The notes under the pieces: generated by a model | Databases searched by the model: none | The model's input: only the letters and a program-made list of their open reading frames with translations | Told to the model about the DNA's origin: nothing | Assembly: GCF_002288925.2 (NCBI RefSeq) | Contig: NW_022098050.1 | Coordinates: forward strand, 3,718,760 to 3,782,759 | Length of the DNA stretch: 64,000 bases | Direction: 5' to 3' | DNA from: Delphinapterus leucas | Lineage: Eukaryota > Chordata > Mammalia > Artiodactyla > Monodontidae | Shown here: positions 1 through 10,994 of the stretch, in pieces | How the letters are laid out: each line of letters starts with the position of its first letter | How positions within the stretch are numbered: the stretch's first letter is position 1 | Position numbers and translations under genes: made by a program

Positions 1-168
1 TTTAAAAAATGTGCTTAATGTAATTCCAAATAAACTCCCAACGGGATTTTTTGAGGGGGATGGCACTCGATAAAATAATAATGTTTATATAGAAGAATAA
101 ATGCCTGAGAAGGCAGGAGAAATATGAGAAATATGGGGTGGGGGGAAAGAAGTATGTGCCTTAACAGT
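1..168 (+). mobile_element. L1 ORF2 fragment, old, interrupted
   Basis: The stretch aattcc...cccaacgggattttttgag, followed by gataaa...tttatatagaagaataaatg, matches the well-known part of mammalian L1 ORF2 encoding the region after the reverse transcriptase. It is frame-broken. It appears to continue at about 758 on the far side of an LTR, so this is the left part of one old L1 cut by a later insertion. The element runs off the left edge of the window. No coding capacity remains. Confidence 0.65.
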
Positions 169-757
169 GTTATCAGAATATACTATTGTATATAAGATGG
201 CCACCATGATCCCCATTTCTGGTATCATGTTCTTGTGTAATCTCCTTCACTCGGGTTCAGGCAGGACCTCTGACTTGTTTCTAACTAATAGAATACAACA
301 AAGGTGTTTCGATGTGTGTGAATACATGTACATGATCATATTAGGTAAGACTGTAATGTCTGTCTTCCTGAGAGACTCTGTCCCTGGCTGGCTTTGAAGA
401 AGCCAGCTTCTATGTTGTGATCTACCCTATGGAGAGGACCACATGGCAAGGAACTGAGGGCAGTCTCCCACTGACAGTCAGAAACTGAGGCCCTCAGTTT
501 GGCAGCCTGCAAGCAACAAAATGATGCCAACAATCAAGTGATCTTGGAAGCAGATCCTTCCCCATTTAGGCCTCAGATGAGACTGCAACCACCTGACACC
601 TTGATTGAAGCTTTAGGAGATCCTGAAACAGAAGACAAGAGTTAAGTTGTACCCAGACTCCTGACCCCACAGAAACTCTGAGATAATAACTGTGTGCTGT
701 TTTAAGTCTCTACACTTATGGTAATATTGTTATGTAGCAATGCATAACTACTACAAC
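169..757 (+). mobile_element. MLT1-type LTR (ERVL-MaLR)
   Basis: Solo long terminal repeat of the ancient mammalian MaLR group. Recognisable parts are the start region with ataagatggccaccatgatcc, the middle with aaggaactgagggcagtctc and ggaagcagatccttccccat, and the typical end cagaaactctgagataataa followed by tttaagtctctac and a terminal actactacaa. No internal retroviral region accompanies it, so it is a solo LTR. It lies between two pieces of L1 ORF2 (1-168 and 758-1235) and so was inserted into that L1. Subfamily (MLT1C/D-like) and outer ends are approximate. Confidence 0.8.
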
Positions 758-1235
758 GATAAAGTCACTAATTGATTCAATATGATGTTGACTTATAAAG
801 AGAGAAATAGGTCAGTGGAATAATAGAGAATCCAGAAATAAATTCTAGTATATATGAGTTAATATATGAAAAGGGACATTCATTTTAGAGAAAGCTAGGT
901 TTAAATGATTCTGGTACTACTGCATGTATGGAAAAAATAAAATTGGAGCCCTTACTTGAATTTTATTAAAACTTCTAGTTGTTTTAAATGCTTAGACATA
1001 AACACAAAATAAAATTCTGTAAAAGTATAGTGATCATATGAACAATACAGGAATGAGAGAAACTTCTTTATCCAAGCTGGAGACTCAGAAGCAATTAAAT
1101 TAAAAAATCAATATATTTGCCTATAAAATTTTAAAAAATTATATGGCATAACTACAATAAAGTCAATTAAACAGTTATGGTGAGATTCAGAGCCAGTACC
1201 AGATTGTTAACTAATATACTGCTTTCTTCATTAAG
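758..1235 (+). mobile_element. L1 ORF2 fragment, continuation
   Basis: Diverged L1 ORF2 sequence: gtcagtggaataatagagaatccagaaata corresponds to the ORF2 segment often read as GTD/NRESRN, and the string aacttctttatccaagctgg...aagcaattaaat follows in the order expected for ORF2. Many stops and indels. It is probably the right-hand continuation of 1-168, separated by the MLT1 LTR. Confidence 0.55.
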
Positions 1236-1366
1236 AAAATCTTGTTACAAAAAAAAAATCTATTTACATTCTGATGGAAGCTCCTTCTTATTTTAGACTG
1301 ATAATGGTTTGCTGACCAGCACTGGCCTACTGACCACACTTAGTGTATTACTGCTCTGGGAAAGGA

Positions 1367-1592
1367 GTCAGCAAACTGTTTCTGCAAAGGGCCAGATAGT
1401 GAATATTTTAGGCTTTGTGGGCCATATGGTCTCTGTTGCATCTACTCAACTCTGCCATTGTCCTGTGAAAGCAACACAGACAAATGAAAAATGAGTAAGC
1501 AAGGCTATATTAAAATAAAACTTTATTTACAAAAAAGAGGTGGCCAGCCAGATTTGACCCTTGGGCTGTAGTTTTTGCTCTAGGGGATACCA
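1367..1592 (-). mobile_element. hAT-type non-autonomous DNA transposon
   Basis: Contains agtcagcaaactgtttctgc, aagggccagatagtgaatat, ggctttgtgggccatatggt and aataaaactttatttacaaa, the reverse orientation of the common mammalian short repeat whose forward form starts cagNNNttNNcaaactNNggcc. Two more copies lie at 5482-5675 and 44308-44515. It has no coding capacity. The subfamily name is not asserted. It separates two parts of the L1 sequence on either side. Confidence 0.7.
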
Positions 1593-1631
1593 ATATAAGG
1601 AAGGTATAATACTTAGCCTCAAAAACTAAAG

Positions 1632-2053
1632 TTTAGAAGACACCTAGATGGCCAACAGGCACATGAAAAGGTGCTCAACATCTCTAATTATTAGAGGAAT
1701 GCAAATCAAAACTACGTTGAGGTATCACCTCGCACCAGTCAGAATGGTCATCATCAAAAAATCTACAAGTAATAAATGCTGGAGAGGGTGTGGTGAAAAG
1801 GGAACCCTCCTGCACTGTTGGTGGGAATGTAAGTTGGTGCAGCCACTGTGGAGAACAGCATGGAAGTTCCTTAACTAAAATAGAGCTACCATATGATCCA
1901 GCAATCCCACTCCTGGGCATATATCCAGAAAAGATGAAAACTTTAATTTGAAAAGATACATGCACTCCAACGTTCATAGCAGCACTATTTACAATAGCCA
2001 AGACATGGAAGCAACCCTAAGTTTCCATCTACAGATGAATGGATAAAGATGTG

Positions 2054-2110
<57 letters not shown>

Positions 2111-2370
2111 TACATGCACAATGGAATACTACTCAGCCATAAAAAAGAATGAAATAATGCCATTTGCAGCAACACGGATGACCTAGAGATTATCATACTA
2201 AATGAAGTAAGTCAGAGAAAGACAAATATGATATCATTTACGTGTGGAATCTAAAAAAAATGATACAAATGAACTTATTTACAAAACAGAAACACACTCA
2301 TAGACCTAGAAAACAGACTTATGGTTACCAAAGGGGAAAGAGGAGGAGGGGTAAATTAGAAGCTTGGGAT
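1632..2370 (+). mobile_element. L1 ORF2 C-terminal end and 3' region
   Basis: The translation around 1648-1878 reads as the L1 ORF2 C-terminal domain, including the cysteine motif [19 protein letters not shown] (CX3CX7HX4C) starting near 1778. A stop (LN*) follows at about 1876 and later frames are broken. The 3' part retains the typical gaatggataaa, actactcagccataaaaaag and gtggaatctaaaaaa strings. The copy is dead. A large simple repeat has expanded inside it at 2054-2112. It may be the 3' continuation of the L1 at 1-168 and 758-1235. Confidence 0.85.
2054..2112. repeat. (TG)n(TA)n(CA)n palindromic microsatellite
   Basis: A run of TG dinucleotides passes into about twenty TA units and then into CA units, so the whole tract is close to its own reverse complement. 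It lies inside the L1 3' region between ggataaagatg and tacatgcaca. Such tracts can extrude as cruciforms and are length-variable. Confidence 0.95.
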
Positions 2371-2461
2371 TAAAAAAAAATTAAAATTTAAAGTTTTACA
2401 TGGGCTTATAGGAGAGGGAATGAAGGAAGCCTTACCATTTTTAGCTTGAAAGAGTTGGTCA

Positions 2462-2710
2462 TGCACTATCCAATAAGGAGTATACAAATTGAGATGTGTT
2501 CTAAGATTTTGAAGATTTAATATGCAAAAATGTAAAGTATCTCAATTTTTATACTGATTACATTACTACATGAAATGGTAGTATTTTCGACATGAAGAGT
2601 TCAGTAAAACATTATTAAAATGAATTTCACCTGTTTCTTTCCAATTTGAATATGGCTACTAGGAAATTTAGATATGTAGCTTGTCAATATATCTCTATTG
2701 GACAGCACTG
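2462..2710 (+). mobile_element. hAT-type DNA transposon relic
   Basis: The left end has gcactatccaata and the right end has tattggacagcactg, which are near-reverse complements of each other as expected for terminal inverted repeats. The inner string tatggctactaggaaattta is typical of this common mammalian element. Strongly diverged, non-coding. A related element is at 57182-57640. Confidence 0.55.
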
Positions 2711-2734
2711 AACTAGAAGTGCTAGATGTTTAAA

Positions 2735-4600
2735 TTAAGTACTATGGGACCAAGGGAGAGAACTCATCTAGCTGGGGAGTTTGGAAAGGTCATGCAGACA
2801 GAATTGACCTTGGAGAATGACAGGATTTTGGCAAGTGGTGCCCTGGGAGGATAATGAAGTCTATCAGATGGAGGAAGTGGCATAAACAGAGGTTTGGAGA
2901 CAACAGAATGGTTTCTGTGTTGGGACAGGAGTGAGTTTAGCTGTAATAAGGGACAAAGCACGTGATGAGTCTAGGCAAGTAGGTATAGGCCTTATTGTGG
3001 GTTGTGTGCATGGGTTAGGGTTTGGACCTATTCTGTGGGGGAGCGGGGATAACTAGGCCATAGCTTTGAGCAGGGAGGGGTAACTTTGAAAGCTGTTTAT
3101 ACGTCTAATCTAGGAAAGAATAAGTTGATTGGGTTGGAATAAGAAAGGCAATAAATGGTGAAACCAGGTTAACTAGGAAAGACCAAAGGTCTAATATAGG
3201 GTGACAATGGGAATGGAGAATAGAAGACAGTGGAAAGCCACTTTATATTGTGGCAAGGATATGTGTGAATGAGTGAGAACCCCAGTGTCGTGTGCTTGAC
3301 GAACCTGGATAATGGTGGAAATGCAGACCTTAGAAGTTGGTTTGAGATTAATATGATGTGTTTAGTTTTAGACACCAGTAGATTTAAAAGACAGGCCAGC
3401 TCTCAGAAGCTTGCTCACTTTAGTCTTTTGCTGGCAAAAGTGGCCCTGGGCAGTTCTTTACTTTTGGTTGTCTCTGTACTTCCTGACCCTGCCCACCAGC
3501 CACCACGGTCACAGTTAATTGATCAGGGGAAAGGATCTGACCCTTGGATATTTGCTTGTTGGCTGGTCAGTGGAACTTGATGATCAGGTTTGTAAGATCT
3601 GAATGGAGCAGTTCTTTTTTTAGGCATTTGAACCTGAGATACAAGAGAGAGAGCTGGCATAGGGACAGGAGAAAGGAGCTCAGGGAGAAATCTCAGGGAA
3701 AGGGGAAAGCTAAGTCAGTGGGAGTGGTGGAGAGGTGAGTAGGACCAGTGAACTCCTGGCCACTAGACTATGTACGTTCTTGGACAGATCTACAGCGGCC
3801 CATGCTTTTCCCTTCTGGCTTGAAAGAGTGGCTTTTCTTGGTTCTGGTGAGGCATGATCAAGTGGCCATGATTCCTTTCCTCCTTATTCCGTCCTTTTTC
3901 CTAACAGTAAAGCTCCATGGCTAACCAAGAAGGGTGATTAGGTGGATGTTCAAAGTTGTAAGAAAGGTAGGTTTGGAATTTAAAGAGGAGGTTGGTGTGG
4001 AGATGAAAAGTTGAGAAAAGCCCAATTTGTTCATGCAAGAGGCATGAGATTGTAAACAGTATTCTTTCCAGCTGCCCAGGAAGCCCAGCGTTCTAAATGC
4101 AGTTGATGCTAAATTGCTTGCTGATAATAGGTGTAATAGGTGTAGCAAAGCATTCAGCCAGCAGCACCTAATGGAAGCCTGAGTTTCCAGTAAGACTTGT
4201 TTATAGGATGAAGGTTCTGCTATAGGGTAGGAGCAAGTTATTCAAGCAGGTTACTTATTAATCTCCTTAACAGCAGCTTCTCTGTTTGTGAAGTAAGGTT
4301 GGCAGTTGTTTTAGTTTATATCCTTCAGGGATGTTTTAAGGACAAACAAGTAACAGCTTTGTATGTTGTAGTTTTCATTAGATAGTCCTGGTCTACAGAG
4401 GTGGTAGCTAGCCTGACAATTTTTATAAACAGCTTAGAACAGGCAGCTCTGAGTGGTGACTCAGTGAGGGCTTTGGGGGAGCTTCGATTTGGTCTCAATG
4501 CCACTTTGTTGGCAACTCGGATCAAAGTCTTTTAAGCTAAGATGTCAGGAGTGAACTCTGTGTATATAGCATGCAGATTATTTTGAGATAAAAATAAAGG
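2735..4600. other. No gene seen; eroded ancient repeat plus unique DNA
   Basis: About 1.9 kb without a supportable gene. Parts (about 2735-3390 and 3940-4160) read like a very old long mammalian repeat: phrases such as cctattctgtgggggagcgg followed by gctttgagcagg, and aggtggatgttcaaag, match its usual wording, but I cannot name the family or fix ends. The rest shows nothing recognisable. The open frames here (for example 3269-3580) have no family signature. Confidence 0.35.
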
Positions 4601-5084
4601 AAAAGGGAGGTGCATAAATGAGTATTCAAATAAAAAAGCTGTCTACGAAACAATATGTACATGTGTTATACCATTTTTGTAAGCTAAAAAATGCACATAA
4701 CAAATCCTAGAGAGTGACCCACATCAGAATGTTAATAGTTATGGTTGGGTGATAGGATAATTCATGGGTTACATTTTTATTTTTGTTTGTCTTTATTTTC
4801 CAAGGTTTTTCTTCTCTCCTTACACATAGCCATGAATTACTTTGTAATTAAGAAAACAGTGAATGCTGTTTTAAAAACAATTTTTTCTAGGCATTTTATA
4901 ATACATAGTTTTCTTTTGTTTCTCAAAGATCGAGTGCCTGTTTTTACCACCTCGTCTCATTTATAATATAGCAGTTCTTTAGCCCAGTCTATTTTAGCTA
5001 TTAGATTAAATTAATGCAGAGCAAAAGCATATTTAACTTGATTTTTAAGCCTTGTCTCAAAATAAAGGGAAACGCATGTTTGTA
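4601..5084. other. No gene seen; possible old L1 3' end
   Basis: AT-rich. The part 4620-4870 (cagaatgttaatagttatgg, then tgggttacatttttattttt) resembles the 3' end of an ancient L1 in + orientation, but the match is too weak to call firmly. Confidence 0.3.
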
Positions 5085-5880
5085 TTGAATACTTAAAAAG
5101 AAAATTTTGAGATGTGTTTCAAATATAATACTAAGACAGGGAATAATGTGATACTTATCTGTGTATCTACCACCCAGCTTTATTAGATCTTGGCATTATT
5201 CCTTATTTGCTTTGGGTTTGGATATTTGGATTTTAAAGAAATGTAAAAAAATTACAGTTGATTCTCCTACATCTTCTGTCTGTCATGAATTCAGAGTTTA
5301 TCACTTGAGCCTATTTTTATACACTTACTAATATGTACATATCCACAATTATTATAAAGTATTGCCTTCAGATTTTTAAACTTTGTGTTAATGAAGCATG
5401 CCATGCATATTGTTTTGAAACTCGCATTTTTGGCTCAACATTGCTTGACATGTTTCCATGTTGGTGGATATGGATCAAGTTCAGTGGTTAACAAACTATG
5501 GCCTGTGGGCCAAATCTAGCCAGCCACCTCTTTTTGTAAATAAACTTTATGTATTTTCAATGGCCACTTTCACACCAAACAACAGAGTTGAGTAGCTGTG
5601 ACAGAGACTGTATGGCCTGGAAAGCCTAAAATATTTACCGTCTGGCTCTTTACAGAAAAAGTTTGCTGACCTCTGATCTAGTCCATTCTTTGTATGGATA
5701 TATCATTATTTATCCATTTTCCTGTCCGTGGACACTTATTTCCTGATTACTTGTAAGAAATGGTGTTTTGGTGAACATTGGTATATATATCTCCTTACCA
5801 GAATTGAGAGGGTTTCTAGTGTAGCATATGGATCATGAAACAACTAAGCTTTTAATATATTTTGGTGTGTTTTTCATACT
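5085..5880 (-). mobile_element. Old antisense L1 3' part, interrupted
   Basis: Contains wording typical of the antisense strand of ancient L1 3' regions: tctaccacccagctttatta, tgacatgtttccatgttggt, then after an insertion gtccattctttgtatggata and tttatccattttcctgtc. A hAT element (5482-5675) sits inside it. No frame is preserved. Confidence 0.5.
5482..5675 (+). mobile_element. hAT-type non-autonomous DNA transposon, complete
   Basis: Starts cagtggttaacaaact and ends agtttgctgacctctg: 16-base ends that are imperfect inverted repeats. The middle has ggcctgtgggccaaatctag and ggcctggaaagcctaaaata. Flanks atcaagtt and atctagtc are a plausible decayed 8-bp TSD (6 of 8 matching), the size expected for hAT. 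It is the only end-to-end copy of this family in the window. Confidence 0.8.
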
Positions 5881-6073
5881 TAGCAAAAAAAAATAAAATC
5901 TAAGGCAGACTTGGGCCCTGTTAGCTGATAGGTGTGTTATTTAGTAGTTTGAGATAGAGAAGATATTTTTATTCTTGATTTAAATAGTTTTTCTCAAAGT
6001 GAATTTTTATTGCTGGAAGAGAGAAAAGCACTGAGTGGTCCACATGGAGCAAAGCAAGAGTTACATATGGTCC

Positions 6074-6231
6074 TTCCAGCCATAGAGTTGACCCGCTCCC
6101 ATTTCACCCTCCCACCACCTCTCTTCCCCTCTGGTTTTCACTCATATGTGGAGTGTTAAAAAAAAAAAAACAAAATAAACCAAACCAAACTAAATAAACT
6201 GTTTTTAAAAGTGGTTGTAAGTTGGTGAGAA
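6074..6231. repeat. Duplicated L1 junction segment, copy A
   Basis: This 158-bp segment, from ttccagcc to ggtgagaa, is repeated at 12244-12404 with only scattered differences. Inside, an antisense L1 piece (gttgacccg...ccctcttcccctctgg) is joined to a sense L1 end (ttcactcatatgtggagtg followed by an A-rich run) and then to aactgtttttaaaagtggttg, which at the 12-kb copy reads on as older antisense L1. Here that last part is cut off, so this looks like the daughter copy. Confidence 0.8.
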
Positions 6232-6956
6232 GAGGCAGCTGAGATGCAGAGTTTAGCCCAAGGTCCTGTTTAAGTGAGGCTTCAGTTTGGACCTCTCCAC
6301 CTGCTCTGGCCTGATATTCAATGTCCAGGAGCACAGTTCTAGGTGGTAGACCTTGGTAGATGGGTTAGAGAGTACTTTTTGAGGCTCCGCACTGCCGTGA
6401 AGCAGAGTCCTCATTGGTTCCAGCCTTGGCTCCTATAAGCTGGTCACAGCTTCATACACAAAGGTTTTCCAGAAAGGTCAAAGTTTACAACTTCAGTGGG
6501 AGTAATTACCCCACATGGCACTTTTGTAGAAAACAGAAACCAGGGCCATCTTTTCACATTTTTTCCTGTCCTCCCACCTTAGAACCCCAGTTTCCCAAGC
6601 AAGAGTTATACTGCTTCACAGACAGTGGATGCTCAAGACTGTCTAAGGGATCCTAATGTCAGGCTCAGAGTTGGTCCTGAACGCCTGGGCAGCTGCCCAT
6701 TCACTTCCAAAGGCTTGAATCTGTAAGTGTCTTTTCTCCTTTTCAGTTTGTGGCTCGTGTAGGCAAGACATAAGAAATCCTGAGGGTCTTTCCACTCTCA
6801 TTTTAAAAAATCATATGCCTGAAAGTCTCCAAATTACTGGCTCAAACTGCATGGGTATTACTTCCCCTGAAGCTGTTAAACATGGTAAGGACATGAACTT
6901 GTCTCTTACGGCTATAAGCTCCCAACCACTTTGAACAAGATAGAAGCCAGGGCACT
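6232..6956. other. Unique DNA, no feature recognised
   Basis: About 700 bp with ordinary base composition and no repeat, exon or RNA signature that I recognise. A frame at 6414-6656 has no recognisable domain and no convincing splice context. Confidence 0.5.
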
Positions 6957-8143
6957 AAAAACTGTTGGAGACAAATGGGACCTAATGAAACTTCAAAGCT
7001 TTTGCACAGCAAAGGAAACCATAAACAAGACCAAAAGACAACCCTCAGAATGGGAGAAAATATTTGCAAATGAAGCAACTGACAAAGGATTAATCTCCAA
7101 AATTTACAAGCAGCTCATGCAGCTCAATAACAAAAAAACAAACAACCCAATCCAAAAATGGGCAGAAGACCTAAATAGACATTTCTCCAAAGAAGATATA
7201 CAGATTGCCAACAAACACATGAAAAGATGCTCAACATCACTAATCATTAGAGAAATGCAAATCAAAACTGCAATGCGGTATCACCTCACACCAGCCAGAA
7301 TGGCCACCATCAAAAAATCTACAAACAATAAATGCTGGAGAGGGTGTGGAGAAAAGGGAGCCCTCTTGCGCTCTTGGTGGGAATGTAAATTGGTACAGCC
7401 ACTATGGAGAACAGTATGGAGGTTCCTTAAAAAACTAAAAATAGAACTACCATACGACCCAGCAATCCCACTACTGGGCATATACCCTGAGAAAACCATA
7501 ATTCAAAAAGAGTCATGTACCACAATGTTCACTGCAGCTCTATTTACAATAGCCAGGAGATGGAAGCAATCTAAGTGTCCATCGACAGATGAATGGATAA
7601 AGAAGATGTGGCACATATATACAATGGAGTATTACTCAACCATAAAAAGAAAAGAAATTGAGTTACTTGTAGTGAGGTGGATGGACCTAGAGTCTGTCAC
7701 ACAGAGTGAAGTAAGTCAGAAAGAGAAAAACAAATACCACACACTAACACATATATATGGAATCTAAAAAAAAAAATGGTTCTGATGAACCTAAGGGCAG
7801 GACAGGAATAAAGACACAGACATAGAGAATGGGCTTGAGGACACGGGGAGGGGGAAGGGTAAGCTGGGATGAAGTAAGAGAGTAGCATTGACATATATAC
7901 ACTACCAGATGTAAAATAGATACCTAGTGGGAAGCAGCCGCATGGCACAGGGAGATCAGCTTGGTGCTTTGCGACCACCTAGAGGGGTGGGATAAGGAGG
8001 GTGGGAGGGAGATGCAAGAGGGAGGGGATATGGGGATATACGTATGCTTATAGCTGATTCACTTTGTTATACAGCAGAAACTAACACAACACTGTAAAGC
8101 AATTATACTCCAATAAAGATGTTAAAAAAAAAACTGTTGGAGA
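6957..8143 (+). mobile_element. 5'-truncated artiodactyl L1 with 15-bp TSD
   Basis: The L1 body (6972-8128) is flanked by the identical 15-mer aaaaactgttggaga at 6957-6971 and 8129-8143. It begins inside ORF2 at acaaatgggacctaatg and runs through the ORF2 stop (7767), a G-rich 3'UTR (gggaggggg), cagcagaaactaacacaac, the terminal ctccaataaagatgtt and a short poly-A. This is target-primed reverse transcription with severe 5' truncation. The intact TSD and long open frame make it one of the younger L1s in the window. Confidence 0.95.
6972..7767 (+). pseudogene. L1 ORF2 C-terminal remnant, still open
   Basis: In full L1 ORF2 is an endonuclease-reverse transcriptase of about 1,275 residues that copies L1 RNA into DNA. 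Only about the last 265 residues survive here, with no internal stop: [20 protein letters not shown] near the start, the C-rich region around 7333-7386, then [15 protein letters not shown] and the end HTLTHIYGI. Endonuclease and reverse transcriptase are absent, so it cannot mobilise itself. The frame extends upstream to 6931 only through unrelated flank and TSD, without an ATG. The cysteine motif is damaged: codons 7369-7374 give Arg-Ser where the older copy near 1778 has His-Cys. Confidence 0.9.
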
Positions 8144-8425
8144 TGCAGTTTTTTCTTTGCTTTAAAGAAACAAAGCTGAAAGCAGCGGGAATCATCAAGC
8201 ATTTTCCTATGGAGCTGACACTAGCTTAAATACAGTTATCTAATCCACAAGTGGACACACAGATAAAGCTCACTGGCACAATTGCCAAGTAAAAGTTTGT
8301 CAGCTAGAGTGATCTTGCTTCCTCCCTGAACTTGCTTTCAGACAATAATCTGACCAGTCATTTATATTCCCTATGGATGGCAAAAGGAATTCTTGTCTAT
8401 ATCAGGGTAATTAGCTATCTTAGCT
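8144..8425. other. Unique DNA, no feature recognised
   Basis: Short unique stretch between the L1 and the next SINE. Nothing recognised on either strand. Confidence 0.45.
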
Positions 8426-8435
8426 CTGATGAAAA

Positions 8436-8775
8436 ATTTTTTTATAGATTTTTTTTCATTTTTATTTATTTGTTTGTTTTTGGCTGCGTTGTGTCTTCGT
8501 TGCTGCACGCGGGCTTTCCCTAGTTGCGGTGCGCGGGCTTCTCATTGCAGTGGCTTCTCTTGTTGCAGAGCGTGGGCTCTAGGCACGCGGGCTTCCTTAA
8601 TTGTGGCCCATGGGCTCAATAGTTGTGGCTCGCGGCTCTAGAGCTCAGGCTCAGTAATTTTGGTGCATGAGCCTAGTAGCTCCGCGGCATGTGGGATCTT
8701 TCCAGACCAGGTATCGAATCCGTGTCCCCTGCATTGGTAGGCGGATTCTTAACCACTGCACCACCAGGGAAGTCC
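8436..8775 (-). mobile_element. Long CHR-type tRNA-Glu SINE
   Basis: Reverse orientation. The tRNA-related head is at the right end (ccaccagggaagtccc, with the reverse B-box region at about 8710) and the T-rich tail at the left. The long body contains the repeated gtggctcgcggctctag / gcgggcttcttctc type units that mark the roughly 340-bp version. The TSD ctgatgaaaa is at 8426-8435 and 8776-8785. Confidence 0.9.
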
Positions 8776-8785
8776 CTGATGAAAA

Positions 8786-9779
8786 GAATTTAAGACACTG
8801 GAGTGCATTGGAAAAGGTCTAGTTTTAAAATTGAAGTCCCTTCCAGGCTGCTAAAATCACATCCAATAGATGGGCCTCCTTTTCTTCTTGTACGATCAAC
8901 CATACACAAACAATAATAATAATCCATCATACATTACAAAGATCATTAACATAAATTATTCCTTAAACTATATTAGTTAATGCCCACGTTTCCTACTTCT
9001 ACCATCATCCAAACTGGGATACTGTTCTCCTGTCCCAGAACCTTGCGGCCTGTTGACTTGGGGCATAGCTTCAAGGGACCTGTCTTAAATCTAGTGTTCC
9101 TGTGTATCCATGGCAACATTTTGTAACCCTGCTCTGGGGCCTCTGACTTCCCTCCACATCAGGTCCCTATAGTTGTAAAGTTCATTAAAGATTTTAGAGA
9201 ATTTTTAAAAATCTATTTGTAGATGAGGCCATTGGTCAGAGAGACAGAAAAAGTTGCATTCAGGTCGAGTCCAAGTTGAGCAGAATGTGCAAAGTTATGT
9301 TGTCTTTTGTATGTGAGCCTCCAGCACCCCCCCGCCCCAGCAATTAATCAATGGAGTTAGTCTCTTTTTTTCCCCTTTCATTCCTACTGCCCCCCACATC
9401 TCCTTTCCTCATATATGGATTTGTTATATCCAGTTTCCTAAGTTATAAATGCTGGATATTTGCTTGGCCTCACCTTCACTCTTATCCCATGAATCACCAC
9501 GCTCTGTTGATTGTAATTCTCAGATAGCTTACACGTCACTTTCCTTTTCTCCGTCTCACTGCCACTGTCTTTTCTCTCACTTCTCTCACCATTACAGCAT
9601 TTTCCTAACTGTTTTTCCTACCTCCTCATTTCATCCCATCTATTCCGTTGAAGCAATTGTTCTGAAACAAAGCAATCTGATAAAAACTGGTGGTTCTTTC
9701 ATGTTACCTACAAAGCTAAGTTAGATTTGTGTGTCTGTGTGCTGATAGTACTCGTATGGTAATCATTTACCTGCTTACC
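8786..9779. other. Unique DNA, no feature recognised
   Basis: About 1 kb, T/C-rich around 9360-9620. No repeat or exon recognised. The frame at 9449-9724 is low-complexity Ser/His-rich and looks like chance. Confidence 0.45.
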
Positions 9780-10090
9780 TGTCAGCCTGCCCTATTTATT
9801 CGTTGCATTTGCTCAAGGAATTTTCTAGGAATACGAGTGCCTGTTCTATGTCAGTTTCTGGGATTTAACAGTGAAGAGAATGAACAAGATGCTCTGTTAG
9901 GAAGGGGGGAAAGTAGACAGTAAAAAGAAAACAGATATGACACTTTCAGTGATAAGTTCTGTGAAGAACAGAGTTCCTGGAACAGTGGCATGGGGCTTAC
10001 CTGGTACAGTGATCGCAGAAAGCCTCCCTGAGCAGGTGACATTTGAGCTGAGACCCGAAGAAAAAGGAGAACCCAGGAGTTTGAATTTGA
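9780..10090 (+). mobile_element. Ancient mammalian interspersed repeat, family not named
   Basis: Reads like a common old mammalian repeat: gtgcctgttctatgtcagtt, then gggatttaacagtgaagaga, gatgctctgttagg, and gcaggtgacatttgagctga followed by gacccgaag. The order matches the usual consensus wording but the copy is diverged. A related stretch occurs near 31230-31400. Confidence 0.5.
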
Positions 10091-10986
10091 ATGATGCAGA
10101 ATTCAGTGTGCTATTTGCTGTTTGCTGACTATTGTTAATCTGATCATTCCAGTTATCTGTGCTGAAGTAGGTAACTTAGAAGCCAGTGGACAGCAGCACC
10201 AGATCTGCCTTCCTAATTATTCTTTTAGCATGAAAAAACACAAACCTGATTTTTTTTAATTTATTTTTTAAGGGAGGTGTATAAACCGTGGAGTAGAAAT
10301 GGAAAAGGACTGTCTTGGTTAATTTACATAGGGGTGATTAAGAGATGGCCATGATATAAAGCACTCTGGCGTTAAATATAATTGTGACTGGAATGAGCAA
10401 ATGAAATTAGGGTGGGCCATTCTGCCATTTCCTGAAACTTGCCTGATCCTTTCTTTCTCTCTCATTTTCCTTACATCTAACCTTGAAAATTTCTCCACTC
10501 ATTTCCTTTATCCAAGCTGATGTGGCTTCATGGCTTATTCACACATATAATCACTCTCTTTACTTTTATGATTATATCACCACTAATGAAAAAAATACAG
10601 CACCCTGCTTTGTAGTGACAATAAAAATTTTTTTTGCCATGAAATATAATTGTCAACCAAAAATTTTCCATTGTAGAATATCAGTTGCAGAATCAGCCAA
10701 CATCTAGACTTGGGGACACAATCCACCTTGTATGTTTGCCTTCTGAAAATGCCTATTAAACGTCAATTCAGAGACTTGTGGTTATTCTAAACCCATTGTC
10801 AATTGGACCTCTTTTTGCATATTGATTTTTTTGACACCACCAGCTCTAGATTTAATCTGTTGTGTGACATCAGTCAAATAGGTTTGAAATTATGAACCCA
10901 AGCACTCCTACCAGAAAAGCCCCAATGAGCATGACTTTATCTCATCACTTCCAACTAGCCTGTGGTCTTCGTTGTTGTATCTTTAT
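10091..10986. other. Unique AT-rich DNA, no feature recognised
   Basis: About 900 bp. The A/T runs near 10250 and 10620 are not diagnostic. No exon, RNA gene or repeat family recognised. Confidence 0.45.
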
Positions 10987-10994
10987 ATCTATGC

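Noticed and set aside
169..757. LTR as part of a coding endogenous retrovirus
   Set aside because: No internal region or second LTR is present. It is a solo MaLR LTR between L1 pieces.
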